DNA from: Micromonospora acroterricola
GTDB lineage: Bacteria; Actinomycetota; Actinomycetes; Mycobacteriales; Micromonosporaceae
DNA: 54,937 bases
NCBI RefSeq assembly: GCF_003172955.1
Contig: NZ_QGKR01000179.1
Span: 1 to 54,937 of the forward strand
Reading direction: 5' to 3'
Below, one piece after another: positions 46,921 to 54,937 of this stretch; within the stretch, counting starts at the first letter, position 1; every line of letters starts with the position of its first letter. Below the pieces are notes generated by a model. That model did not search any database, had not been told where the DNA came from, and saw only the letters and a program-made list of their open reading frames with translations. Position numbers and translations under genes: made by a program.

Positions 46921-48361
46921 GACGCACAGCCTACGGATACCGGACCTGACGATCCCGGTCCGGCCCGACACCCCCGCCGGCTGGCCGGCGGTGGTGGGCC
47001 CCGGCGACGCGGGCGATCCGGCGGTCAACGACGTCGATGTCATCCGGGTACGCGGTGACGCGCGGCTGGCGGGCACCGTGCACGTGGTGGGCGCCAAGAA
47101 CTCGGCGTTGAAGCTGATGGCCGCCGCGCTGCTGGCGCCCGGCCGCAGTGTGATCACCAACGTCCCGCGGATCACCGACATCGCGATCATGGGGGAGGTG
47201 CTGCGTCGGCTGGGCTGCGACGTGCGGTTCGACGCCGACGACCCGGTCGACCCGATGGTCGTCCGGGGTGGGGTGGCGCGATCGCGCTCGGTGACCATCG
47301 ACGTGCCCGAGCAGCCGGGCGCGGACGCGGACTACGACCTGGTCCGCCGGCTCCGCGCGTCGATCTGCGTGCTCGGTCCGCTGCTGGCCCGCCGGGGGTA
47401 CGTGCGGGTGGCCCACCCGGGCGGTGACGCGATCGGCTCGCGCGGGCTGGACATGCACGTCTCCGGTCTGACCCGGATGGGCGCGGACATCTCCGGTGAG
47501 CACGGGTTCGTCATCGCGGCCGCTCCGCACGGGCTGCGCGGCGCGGACATCGTGCTGGACTTCCCGAGCGTGGGCGCGACCGAGAACCTGGTGATGGCGG
47601 CGGTGCTCGCCGAGGGCACCACGATGATCGACAACGCCGCCCGGGAGCCGGAGATCGTCGACATCTGCACCATGCTCAACCAGATGGGCGCGCGGATCTC
47701 CGGCGCCGGCACGTCCACCCTGCACATCACCGGCGTACCCGGTCTGCGCCCGGTACGGCACGCCACGGTGGGGGACCGGATCGTCGCCGGCACCTGGGCC
47801 TTCGGTGCGGCGATGACCCGCGGCGACGTGACGGTGACCGGGCTGGACCCGGCCTTCCTGGAGGTCGCCCTCGACAAGGTGGTGGCGGCCGGCGGCCTGG
47901 TCGAGACCCGGGGGGACGGCTTCCGCGTGCGGATGGACGACCGGCCCCGGGCGGTGGACGTGGTGACGCTGCCGTACCCCGGTTTCGCCACCGACCTGCT
48001 GCCGATGGCGATCGGGCTGGCCGCGGTCAGCGACGGCGCCTCGTTGATCACCGAGAACATCTTCGACGGCCGGTTCATGTTCGCCAACGAGATGGCGCGC
48101 CTCGGCGCGGACATCAAGACCGACGGGCACCACGCGGTGGTCCGGGGCCGCGACCGGCTCTCCGGGGCGCCGGTGCGGGCCACCGACATCCGTGCCGGGG
48201 CCGGGCTGATCATCGCCGGGCTCTGCGCGGACGGGATCACCGAGGTCTCCCACGTCCACCACGTCGACCGGGGGTACCCGGACTTCGTGGCCGACCTGCG
48301 CGCGCTCGGCGTGGCCGTCGAGCGGGGCACCACGCCGGAGGAACCCGCGCTGGAGATCTGA
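46919..48361 (+). CDS. murA: UDP-N-acetylglucosamine 1-carboxyvinyltransferase, fosfomycin-resistant type
   Basis: 480 aa from ATG 46919 (GAGGTG at 46905-46910); GTG 46991 is an alternative, as the family core starts at [12 protein letters not shown]. First committed step of peptidoglycan synthesis. [28 protein letters not shown] and [17 protein letters not shown] are typical. The position of the catalytic Cys115 of E. coli MurA is Asp170 here ([10 protein letters not shown]), as in M. tuberculosis, which makes the enzyme insensitive to fosfomycin. The start codon overlaps that of the divergent adenosyltransferase gene. Confidence 0.95.
   Translation: MTHSLRIPDLTIPVRPDTPAGWPAVVGPGDAGDPAVNDVDVIRVRGDARLAGTVHVVGAKNSALKLMAAALLAPGRSVITNVPRITDIAIMGEVLRRLGCDVRFDADDPVDPMVVRGGVARSRSVTIDVPEQPGADADYDLVRRLRASICVLGPLLARRGYVRVAHPGGDAIGSRGLDMHVSGLTRMGADISGEHGFVIAAAPHGLRGADIVLDFPSVGATENLVMAAVLAEGTTMIDNAAREPEIVDICTMLNQMGARISGAGTSTLHITGVPGLRPVRHATVGDRIVAGTWAFGAAMTRGDVTVTGLDPAFLEVALDKVVAAGGLVETRGDGFRVRMDDRPRAVDVVTLPYPGFATDLLPMAIGLAAVSDGASLITENIFDGRFMFANEMARLGADIKTDGHHAVVRGRDRLSGAPVRATDIRAGAGLIIAGLCADGITEVSHVHHVDRGYPDFVADLRALGVAVERGTTPEEPALEI
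46928..46933 (-). promoter_or_regulatory. -10 element for leaderless adenosyltransferase gene
   Basis: TAGGCT on the minus strand, 7 nt from ATG 46920 with no Shine-Dalgarno. It lies inside the first codons of murA. Confidence 0.4.
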
Positions 48362-48437
48362 GGGCACTCCCTTAGCCGTCGTTCAGGCCCGCCGACTAGG
48401 GTGCAGGCAGGCACTCAAACAGGCGAGGGAGAAGCAG

Positions 48438-49286
48438 ATGGCGGGTCGACTCGCGGTCGTCGGGGCCGGGTTGATGGGCTCCGGCATCGCCCAGGTGGCG
48501 GCGCAGGCGGGCTGGCAGGTGACGCTGCGCGACCTGGACGACGCGGCCACCACGCGGGGCCTCGGCGGCATCCGGAAGTCACTGGAGAAGTTCGCCGAGA
48601 AGGGCAGGATCGAGGCGTCGGACGTCGAGGCGACGCTCGCCCGGATCACCCCGACCACCGACCTGGAGGCGGCGGCGGACGCCGACATCGTGGTCGAGGC
48701 CGTCTTCGAGCGCCTCGAGATCAAGCACGAGGTGTTCCGCGCACTGGACAAGATCTGCAAGTCCGACGCGGTGCTGGCCACCAACACCTCGGCCATCCCC
48801 GTCACCCAGATCGCCGCCGTCACCGAGCGGCCCGAGGCGGTCGTCGGCACCCACTTCTTCTCGCCGGTGCCGATGATGCAGCTCTGCGAGCTGGTCCGCG
48901 GCTACAAGACCAGCGACGCCACCCTGGCCACCGCGCGGGCCTTCGCCGAGGAGATCGGCAAGACCGTGGTGGTGGTCAACCGCGACATCGCCGGCTTCGT
49001 CACCACCCGGCTGATCTCCGCCCTCGTGGTGGAGGCGGTCAAGCTCGTCGAGTCCGGCGTGGTGTCGGCGGAGGACCTGGACACCGCCTGCCGGCTGGGC
49101 TTCGGGCACGCGATGGGTCCGCTGGCCACCACCGACCTGACAGGCGTGGACGTGCTGCTGCACGCCTCGAAGAACATCTACACCGACACCGCCGACGAGA
49201 AGTTCTTCCCGCCGGAGCTGCTCCAGCGCATGGTCACCGCCGGCGACCTGGGCCGCAAGACCGGCAAGGGCTTCTACACGTACTGA
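48438..49286 (+). CDS. 3-hydroxybutyryl-CoA dehydrogenase
   Basis: 282 aa. NAD-binding VVGAGLMGSGIAQVAA (about 7-22), catalytic region NTSAIPVTQIA and GTHFFSPVPMMQL (His), then the C-terminal domain RDIAGFVTTRLISAL and GDLGRKTGKGFYTY. It oxidises or reduces 3-hydroxyacyl-CoA in butyrate, PHB or ethylmalonyl-CoA metabolism. GAGGGAGAAG precedes ATG 48438. Confidence 0.93.
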   Translation: MAGRLAVVGAGLMGSGIAQVAAQAGWQVTLRDLDDAATTRGLGGIRKSLEKFAEKGRIEASDVEATLARITPTTDLEAAADADIVVEAVFERLEIKHEVFRALDKICKSDAVLATNTSAIPVTQIAAVTERPEAVVGTHFFSPVPMMQLCELVRGYKTSDATLATARAFAEEIGKTVVVVNRDIAGFVTTRLISALVVEAVKLVESGVVSAEDLDTACRLGFGHAMGPLATTDLTGVDVLLHASKNIYTDTADEKFFPPELLQRMVTAGDLGRKTGKGFYTY

Positions 49287-49296
49287 GCGGGACATG

Positions 49297-49331
49297 ACGA
49301 GGGGGCGGGCGCACGGCCCCCGCCCCCTCGT
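49297..49331. terminator. Bidirectional terminator hairpin
   Basis: 13-bp perfect stem (49297-49309 with 49319-49331) between the dehydrogenase and the convergent ABC permease gene. Confidence 0.85.
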
Positions 49332-49337
49332 TCCGTG

Positions 49338-50183
49338 TCAGCCGTCGCGCTTCGTCGTCCAGCGGAACGTCGTCAGGCAGAGCACCAGGCCGATCACGCA
49401 CCAGAGGATCAGCACCACCGCCACCCGGCCCAGCTCGAACGAGCCGCCCGGCTCCTGGGCGCCGAAGCTCGACGGCAGGAAGACCGCGCGCAGCCCCTGG
49501 CACATCCACTTGAGCGGGAACAGCGCGGCCACCTGCTGCATCCAGGTGGGCAGGTCGGTGAAGACGAAGAACACCCCGGAGATGAACTGGAGCACCAGGG
49601 CGACCGGGGTGACCACCGCGGAGCCGCTGCGGGCGGTGCGGGCCAGCGACGAGATGGCGATGCCGCACAGGGTGCAGGCCGTAACGCCGAGCACGGAGAC
49701 CCAGCCGAAGGTGAACCACTTGCCGGCGGTGCCCGGCAGGTCGAGGTCGAACAGCGCCACCGCGACCGCCAGCAGCAGCACGGTCTCGGCGATGCCGATC
49801 GCCACCACCATGATCACCTTGCCGGCGAACCAGACCCACTTCGGCATCGGCGTGCCGCGGTAGCGCTTGAGCACGCCCCGGTCCCGCTCGATGGGGATCC
49901 AGATGCCGAGGTTCTGGAAGCTCACCGTCATCAGGCCGGTCGCGATCATGCCGGTGATGAAGTACTGGGTGAACGTGACCCCGCCACCGATCGTGCCGTC
50001 GAAGATCGACGCGAAGATCAGGATCATGATGATGGGGAAGCCCATCGTGAAGACCACGGACTCCCGGCTGCGCAGGAACTGGGTGATCTCCAGTCGGCCC
50101 TGCCGCAGGGCCAGCGCACCCGCGCCCGGCCGGCGGCCCGGGGTCGCGGCGACCGGCGTCGCCGGCTTCGTCGTGGTCGTCAT
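49338..50183 (-). CDS. ABC-2 type exporter permease
   Basis: 281 aa with six TM helices and the ABC-2 pattern: LEITQFLRSRESVVFTMGFP near the N-terminus, QNLGIWIPIERDRGVLKRYR, and LQFISGVFFVFTDLPTW. DrrB-like drug or lipid exporters have this layout. The start overlaps the ATPase stop by 4 nt, so the two form one unit. Confidence 0.9.
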   Translation of the reverse strand: MTTTTKPATPVAATPGRRPGAGALALRQGRLEITQFLRSRESVVFTMGFPIIMILIFASIFDGTIGGGVTFTQYFITGMIATGLMTVSFQNLGIWIPIERDRGVLKRYRGTPMPKWVWFAGKVIMVVAIGIAETVLLLAVAVALFDLDLPGTAGKWFTFGWVSVLGVTACTLCGIAISSLARTARSGSAVVTPVALVLQFISGVFFVFTDLPTWMQQVAALFPLKWMCQGLRAVFLPSSFGAQEPGGSFELGRVAVVLILWCVIGLVLCLTTFRWTTKRDG

Positions 50184-51031
50184 CGCGCGTGTCCGATCAT
50201 CGTGAGGTAGACGTCCTCCAGGGTCGGCCGGGTCACGGTGAGCCCGGGGACCTCGCCGCCGTGGCGCGCGGCCAACTCGGCCACCAGCGCCGTCGGCGCC
50301 GCGCTCTGCGCGCTCTCCACCGCCCCTTCGGGGGTACGCCAGGAGACCGTGGCCAGGGCCTCCTGCCGGTTGCCCAGCCGGTTCGGTGCGGCGACCTCGA
50401 CCAGCCGGCCGCCGGCGATCACGCCGACCCGGTCGGCCAGCGCCTCCGCCTCGTCCAGGTAGTGGGTGGTCAGCACGATGGTGGTGCCGGCCGCGGCGAG
50501 GTCGCGGATCAGGTCCCAGAACTCGCGGCGGGCCTCGGGGTCGAAGCCGGTGGTCGGCTCGTCGAGGAAGAGCAGCTCGGGGCGGCCGATGATGCCCAGC
50601 GCCACGTCGAGGCGGCGCTTCTGCCCGCCGGAGAGGGTGTGCGTGCGGGCCTTCGCCTTGCCGGCCAGCCCGACCCGCTCGATCACCTTGTCGGGGTCGT
50701 CGGCGCCCGGGTAGAAGCCGGAGAAGTGCCGGATCACCTCGGCCACGGTCAGCTCGTCGAACTCACCGGTGCCCTGGAGCACGATGCCGACCCGGGACCG
50801 CCAGCCGGCGTCGGGGTGGGCCGGGTCCGCGCCGAGCACGGTGACCTCGCCGGCGTCGCGGCGCCGGTAGCCCTCCAGGATCTCCACGGTGGTGGTCTTG
50901 CCGGCGCCGTTCGGGCCGAGTAGGGCGAACACCTCGCCGCGGTAGACGTCCAGGTCCACGCCCGCCACGGCCACGTTGTCGCCGTACGCCTTGCGCAGCC
51001 CCCGGACGGAGATGGCCAGCTCGTCATCCAT
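50180..51031 (-). CDS. ABC exporter ATPase (DrrA-type)
   Basis: 283 aa from ATG 51031; the open frame upstream to 51148 is not needed. Walker A GPNGAGKTTT, signature LSGGQKRRLDVALG, Walker B LLFLDEPTTGFDPEARREFW, H-loop THYLDEAEAL, and a C-terminal regulatory tail ending TLEDVYLTMIG. CACACT lies 7 nt before the ATG, a weak hint of leaderless transcription. Substrate unknown. Confidence 0.92.
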   Translation of the reverse strand: MDDELAISVRGLRKAYGDNVAVAGVDLDVYRGEVFALLGPNGAGKTTTVEILEGYRRRDAGEVTVLGADPAHPDAGWRSRVGIVLQGTGEFDELTVAEVIRHFSGFYPGADDPDKVIERVGLAGKAKARTHTLSGGQKRRLDVALGIIGRPELLFLDEPTTGFDPEARREFWDLIRDLAAAGTTIVLTTHYLDEAEALADRVGVIAGGRLVEVAAPNRLGNRQEALATVSWRTPEGAVESAQSAAPTALVAELAARHGGEVPGLTVTRPTLEDVYLTMIGHAR

Positions 51032-51133
51032 GTCGTCCAGTGTGCGTCCTGGCTGGGGCGGTGCGACGCTCGGGGTGTGGCGGTCCGCGCCACTGCGGGC
51101 GCTTCGCACCCGGACGTCCGCGACATGGACCTG

Positions 51134-51176
51134 TGTGGTTTTCCACAACCCGTTTTACTGAACGGTAACTTAGACT
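51134..51176 (+). promoter_or_regulatory. Promoter/operator of the ethylmalonyl-CoA mutase gene
   Basis: TAGACT (51171-51176) lies 6 nt before ATG 51183, suggesting a leaderless mRNA. Upstream are two dyads: TGTGG-TTTT-CCACA (51134-51147) and CCGTT-TTACTG-AACGG (51150-51165), the latter overlapping TTAC-TGAACG-GTAA (51155-51168). The second pair occupies the spacer and would block RNA polymerase; the pattern is like TetR-family operators. Regulator unknown. Confidence 0.45.
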
Positions 51177-51182
51177 CCGGCC

Positions 51183-53189
51183 ATGGACGAGAAGGCACCT
51201 TCGGGGCGGTTGCCCGAGCGGGACCGCCCGTGGGTGATGCGCACCTACGCCGGCCACTCCTCGGCCGCCGCGACCAACGCCCTCTTCCGCCGCAACCTGG
51301 CGAAGGGGCAGACCGGTCTCTCGGTCGCCTTCGACCTGCCGACCCAGACCGGGTACGACCCCGACCACGAGCTGGCCTCCGGTGAGGTCGGCCGGGTCGG
51401 CGTGCCGGTGGCCCACCTCGGGGACATGCGGGCGCTCTTCGACGGTCTCCCGCTGGCCGACATGAACACCTCGATGACCATCAACGCCCCGGCGATGTGG
51501 CTGCTCGCCCTGTACGGCACGGTGGGGCTGGAGCAGAACGCCGAGTTGGCCCGCTGCTCCGGCACCACCCAGAACGACATCATCAAGGAGTACCTGTCCC
51601 GGGGGACGTACATCTTCCCGCCGGCGGCGTCGCTGCGGCTCACCGCCGACGTGGTGGCGTACACGCTGCGCGAGATGCCGCGCTGGAACCCGGTGAACAT
51701 CTGCTCGTACCACCTCCAGGAGGCCGGTGCCACTCCGGTGCAGGAGGTCGGCTTCGCGCTGGCCACCGCGGTCGCCGTGCTCGACGCGGTCCGCGACTCC
51801 GGCCAGGTGCCCGCCGAGCGGATGGGCGACGTGGTGCAGCGGATCTCGTTCTTCGTCAACGCCGGGGTGCGCTTCGTCGAGGAGATCGCGAAGATGCGCG
51901 CGTTCGGCGTGCTGTGGGACAGGATCACCCGCGACCGGTACGGCGTCACCGAGGCGAAGCAGCGCCGGTTCCGTTACGGCGTGCAGGTCAACTCGCTCGG
52001 CCTGACCGAGGCCCAGCCGGAGAACAACATCCAGCGCATCGTGCTGGAGATGCTCGGCGTGACGCTGTCGCGCGACGCCCGGGCCCGCGCGGTGCAGCTG
52101 CCCGCCTGGAACGAGGCGCTCGGCCTGCCCCGCCCCTGGGACCAGCAGTGGTCGCTGCGGATGCAGCAGGTCCTGGCGTACGAGTCGGACCTGCTCGAAT
52201 ACCCCGACCTGTTCGCCGGCTCGCACGTGATGACCGCGCTGGTCGACGAGATCGTCACCGGCGCCCGCGTCGAGTTGGACAAGGTGCTGGAGCTGGGCGG
52301 CGTGGTCGCCGCCGTGGAGACCGGCTACCTCAAGAGCGCGCTGGTCGCCTCACTGGCCGAGCGCCGCCGTCGGATGGAGTCCGGCGCCGACGTCGTGGTG
52401 GGGGTCAACCGGTTCGTCGAGACGGAGCCCTCGCCACTGACCGCCGCCGGAGCGGAGGCCGTCGAGCAGGTCGACCCGGCGGTCGAGGCAGCCGCCGCGG
52501 ATGGCGTACGCCGATGGCGGGCCGACCGGGACGGCGCGGCCGTCGACGCCGCGCTCGCCCGGCTCCGCGCGGACGCCGCGACCACCGCGAACCTGATGCC
52601 CGCCACCCTCGAGTGCGTGCGGGCCGGGGTGACCACCGGCGAGTGGGCCGGCGCGCTGCGCCAGGTCTTCGGCGAGTACCGGGCGCCCACCGGGTTGGCC
52701 GGCGGTGCCGGGAGCGGAGGCGACCCGGGCATCGCGGCCGTCCGCGAGCGGGTCACCGCCACCGCCCGCGAGTTGGGCAGTGGCCGGCTGCGGCTGCTGG
52801 TCGGCAAGCCCGGCCTGGACGGGCACTCCAACGGCGCCGAGCAGATCGCGGTACGTGCCCGTGACGCCGGCTTCGAAGTCGTCTACCAGGGCATCCGGCT
52901 GACCGCCGGGCAGATCGTGGCCGCCGCCGTGGAGGAGGACGTCGACCTCGTCGGGCTCTCCGTGCTCTCCGGCTCGCACCTCGCCGCCGTGCCGGCGGTG
53001 CTCGACGGGCTGCGCGCCGCCGGCCGTGCGGACCTGCCGGTGGTCGTCGGCGGCATCATCCCCGCCGGTGACGCGGACACGCTGCGGGCGGCCGGGGTGG
53101 CCCGCGTGTTCACCCCGAAGGACTTCGCCCTCACGGGCATCATCGACGACCTGGTGACGGTCATCCGCCGCGCCAACGACCTGCCCTGA
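51183..53189 (+). CDS. meaA: Ethylmalonyl-CoA mutase (MeaA-like)
   Basis: 668 aa. Start RPWVMRTYAGHSSAAATNALF and YGVQVNSLGLTEAQPENNIQR match MeaA/Ecm rather than the larger methylmalonyl-CoA mutase. The C-terminal B12 domain has KPGLDGHSNGAEQIAVRA (His ligand in DxHxxG) and SVLSGSHLAAVP. It converts ethylmalonyl-CoA to methylsuccinyl-CoA with adenosylcobalamin in the ethylmalonyl-CoA route of acetyl-CoA assimilation. Crotonyl-CoA carboxylase/reductase is not in the window. Confidence 0.93.
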   Translation: MDEKAPSGRLPERDRPWVMRTYAGHSSAAATNALFRRNLAKGQTGLSVAFDLPTQTGYDPDHELASGEVGRVGVPVAHLGDMRALFDGLPLADMNTSMTINAPAMWLLALYGTVGLEQNAELARCSGTTQNDIIKEYLSRGTYIFPPAASLRLTADVVAYTLREMPRWNPVNICSYHLQEAGATPVQEVGFALATAVAVLDAVRDSGQVPAERMGDVVQRISFFVNAGVRFVEEIAKMRAFGVLWDRITRDRYGVTEAKQRRFRYGVQVNSLGLTEAQPENNIQRIVLEMLGVTLSRDARARAVQLPAWNEALGLPRPWDQQWSLRMQQVLAYESDLLEYPDLFAGSHVMTALVDEIVTGARVELDKVLELGGVVAAVETGYLKSALVASLAERRRRMESGADVVVGVNRFVETEPSPLTAAGAEAVEQVDPAVEAAAADGVRRWRADRDGAAVDAALARLRADAATTANLMPATLECVRAGVTTGEWAGALRQVFGEYRAPTGLAGGAGSGGDPGIAAVRERVTATARELGSGRLRLLVGKPGLDGHSNGAEQIAVRARDAGFEVVYQGIRLTAGQIVAAAVEEDVDLVGLSVLSGSHLAAVPAVLDGLRAAGRADLPVVVGGIIPAGDADTLRAAGVARVFTPKDFALTGIIDDLVTVIRRANDLP

Positions 53190-53208
53190 CAGGCTTGGGG
53201 CGCGGGGG

Positions 53209-53505
53209 TCAGCGACCGTCGTAGGTCATGCAGTCGGCCATGTCGTTGTCCGGGCCGACCCTGATGGACGGCGCGTGGCACTCCAACTGCTCGTTGTGCC
53301 GGCAGTCCGAGCGCTGGCAGGCGCCCACCTGGGCGATCAGGCTGTCCACGCCACCGCGCACCGGCGACTCGACGAAGGTGTGGCAGTGCGCGTGATCCAT
53401 GCTGCCGATCGTGATCGCGAAGGCGTGGCAGTCGCCGCCGTTGTTGTACGCGCAGGCCACGACCACGCACTCCTGGACCCGAGGCATCTCCATCGCTGCG
53501 GTCAT
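53209..53505 (-). CDS. DUF1540 cysteine-rich protein
   Basis: 98 aa from ATG 53505 (AGGAGG upstream). Two DUF1540-like cysteine modules: ECVVVACAYNNGGDCHAFAITIG and ACQRSDCRHNEQLECHAPSIRVG, with additional Cys/His (HAHCHTF, ADCMTY). The modules probably bind metal. Function unknown. Converges on meaA with a 19-nt gap. Confidence 0.88.
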   Translation of the reverse strand: MTAAMEMPRVQECVVVACAYNNGGDCHAFAITIGSMDHAHCHTFVESPVRGGVDSLIAQVGACQRSDCRHNEQLECHAPSIRVGPDNDMADCMTYDGR

Positions 53506-53600
53506 GCCGGCCTCCTCTAGGACTCTTGCCCGATCGTAGGCTTTTGTCGGCTTGCTGATGCTCGCTATGCGCGGTGCTGGGTTGCCTGCTTGTTGGGGTC

Positions 53601-53656
53601 GCTGCCGTGCTGCCGTGCTGCCGTGCTGCCGTGCTGCCGTGCTGCCGTGGTGCCGT
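53601..53656. repeat. 8-bp tandem repeat (GCTGCCGT)n
   Basis: Six perfect copies of GCTGCCGT (53601-53648) and a seventh with one change (GGTGCCGT). It lies about 100 bp upstream of the DUF1540 start. Related looser repeats continue to about 53815. Confidence 0.95.
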
Positions 53657-53886
53657 GGTGGTGCCGCCGTGGGCTCCCGGCGAGGTCTGGGGGCGCGCCC
53701 GAGGCGTGCTGCCGTGTCGCCTGCGCTGCCGTGTCGCCTGCGCTGCCGTGCTGCCGTGGCTGCCTTGCCGTCCTGCCGCCGTAATGCCTTGCTGCCGTGG
53801 TGCCTTGCTGGGCGCTGACTAGGGTTTGCGTCGTGGGCGTCGTGGGCGTCGTGGGTGGTGGCCGGTGATCGGGTGCCGGGTTCGTG

Positions 53887-53962
53887 CGGGGTGGGGCCCG
53901 CCGTGCCCGGCTCCGGGCGGTCAGGCTTGATCCCTGCGCCGGGCACGGCGGGCCCCACCCCG
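53887..53962. repeat. Hairpin element with conserved 26-nt loop, copy 2
   Basis: Perfect 25-bp stem (53887-53911 with 53938-53962) and a 26-nt loop (53912-53937) matching copy 1 at 46142-46167 except one base near its 3' end. The stem sequences of the two copies are unrelated, so the loop rather than the arms is conserved. No gene lies within 350 bp downstream. Confidence 0.92.
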
Positions 53963-54116
53963 TCGGTGGTCGCTGTCCGTCGAGAGCGTTGCGCCGCGTT
54001 GACGGCCTCGGTGGCCTGAAGCGCGAGCGGTGCCGGCTGCTGCGCTGCAACAGTCTGCTCCCAGCCTCACCGACTGACCGGTTCCGAGGTGCCGGGCATG
54101 TTCCGGTTCTTGTCGC

Positions 54117-54152
54117 GATACCTGTGAGGCATAAATATGCCTGTGAGGTATC
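54117..54152. repeat. 36-bp interrupted palindrome
   Basis: GATACCT and AGGTATC, with inner GGCATA and TATGCC, form a 13-bp interrupted stem around AA; the two 4-nt blocks between (GTGA, TGTG) do not pair. It also reads as two direct CCTGTGAGG boxes 19 bp apart. Local AT-richness (ATAAATAT) suggests a protein-binding site or promoter. Confidence 0.6.
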
Positions 54153-54606
54153 AAGCTGATTGTCGACCTCGGCCCCAGGAGCGCCTCCTTGCGGTGATCG
54201 ACTCGGTCCCGTGGACCCGCGGGGTCCCCGGGCGGGGGATACCCCGCTTTCAGGCATACCGAGTCGATCGCCGCCCAGTCGGCTGGTGTCGCGTCGGGAC
54301 GGGGGCGGTCCGGCCTCGTATGTCCGGTATTGAGGCCCTGATTCGCTGCCGCTGCCGCTGTTGCTGCCCGGTCCCGGTGCCGCTGGCCGCTGGCCGCTGC
54401 CCGGTGCCCGGTGCCCGCTGTCGCTGGCCGGTGCCCGGCGCTCGCTGTGCCCGGTGTGCCCGGTGACCGGTGCCGTGTGCGTGGTGCGCGCTGCCCGGTG
54501 ACCGGTCCGGTGATCGCTGACCGGTGACCGGTCACCGGTGTCTGGTATCGGTGTCCTTGGCCTGTGACCGGCTGCACCCGTGCGGCGGAATCGGGGCCGA
54601 CCCGGG

Positions 54607-54871
54607 GTCGTTACATAGCCTGACGATCGCAGGACCACTGCCTCGCCGCCCGGCCCCCAGGGCTGGAATGCGATGCCGCACCCGGTCGTTGCAGACTCCG
54701 CGAACGACTGCACGAGCATCCGCTCGACGGGTGCTGATGGATGGGCCGATCCCGGAATGATCCCGGCCCGGGGGTCGTTGCAGATCCCTGATCGACCGCA
54801 CGAGCGCCCGCTCGACCGGGTGCCGATGGACGGGCCACCCCCGGAATGAGCCGGGCCCGGCGGTCGTTACA
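54607..54871. repeat. Imperfect tandem repeats of about 89 bp
   Basis: GTCGTT[A/G]CA recurs at 54607, 54685, 54774 and 54863 (periods 78, 89, 89). The last two full units also share CGACTGCACGAG / CGACCGCACGAG, CCGCTCGAC, GATGGA and CCCGGAATGA. The array probably continues past the window. Confidence 0.7.
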
Positions 54872-54937
54872 CATGGACCCGGCGCCACGAGGCCCCCGCC
54901 CGTAGGCCGCCGAAAGACTTTCCCCCCCCCTTTGTTC

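Larger units (their letters stand above)
53506..54937. other. 1.4-kb non-coding, repeat-rich tail
   Basis: No ORF looks coding in either strand; the long frames arise from high GC and repeats. It contains the 8-bp tandem repeat at 53601, a 17-bp duplication (53708-53741), a 9-bp triplicate (53828-53854), hairpin copy 2, a palindrome at 54117, GC-rich low-complexity sequence (54340-54540) and the repeat block from 54607. A run of ten C (54921-54930) near the end may mark a contig edge. Confidence 0.65.

Noticed and set aside
51032..51182. Cobalamin riboswitch upstream of the B12-dependent mutase
   Set aside because: The gene appears leaderless and the gap has no B12-box-like sequence.
53565..54719. 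384-aa and similar minus-strand ORFs in the repeat-rich tail
   Set aside because: Translation is repetitive (TAARQHGS, RAPGSGQR) and follows the DNA repeats; no start signal or domain.
54607..54871. Possible CRISPR array
   Set aside because: Units of 78-89 bp are diverged over their whole length; there is no constant repeat/variable spacer pattern and no cas gene.

Overview
The window is high-GC actinomycete chromosome. Gene order and codon use point to Micromonosporaceae (Micromonospora-like); this is inference from gene order and repeat types, since no marker gene was compared. No rRNA, tRNA or CRISPR array was seen.

Region 1 (1-20262) follows the Mycobacterium tuberculosis Rv3683-Rv3677c order: metallophosphoesterase, PASTA-type class A PBP (ponA2-like), WhiB4/WblA-type regulator, two ArsA-like ATPases, DUF4177 protein, RidA and MBL hydrolase. 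Between yqeY and the PBP lies a ~9.6 kb accessory insert (about 1530-11450). It holds a 783-aa Rv2525c-like (DUF1906) protein, a Tat-exported protein, a small membrane protein, and a translationally coupled operon (ABC permease, ATPase, peptidoglycan-binding adaptor, lipoprotein) behind a gene for a small cysteine-containing secreted protein. Two putative small-RNA or leader loci near its ends share a 13-bp extended -10 block.

Region 2 (20259-25778) has a 1523-aa chimera, cyclase plus P-loop ATPase joined in frame to a normally extracytoplasmic phosphodiester glycosidase plus metallophosphoesterase, and a convergent T4 Pnkp-like kinase/phosphatase.

Region 3 (26054-36419) is the rpmE-prfA-prmC-sua5-LMW-PTP-glyA block, interrupted by a TPR-GGDEF gene, a second class A PBP and an SDR/DUF2867 gene. 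The rfe/wecA gene usual upstream of atp in M. tuberculosis and Streptomyces is absent.

Region 4 (36412-46102) is the F1Fo ATP synthase cluster. A strong terminator follows atpD, an LCP-family gene sits between atpD and atpC, and atpC has its own promoter and encodes an epsilon subunit of only 93 aa.

Region 5 (46238-53505) has a VOC remnant, cobalamin adenosyltransferase, MurA with Asp in place of the fosfomycin-target Cys, 3-hydroxyacyl-CoA dehydrogenase, an ABC-2 exporter, ethylmalonyl-CoA mutase (needs the adenosylcobalamin the adenosyltransferase makes) and a DUF1540 protein. The final 1.4 kb is non-coding and repeat-rich.

Two large hairpins (46120-46189 and 53887-53962) have unrelated stems but nearly identical 26-nt loops, and may be a family of structured elements. 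Several genes have a TANNNT hexamer 6-8 nt before the start codon, which suggests leaderless transcription.
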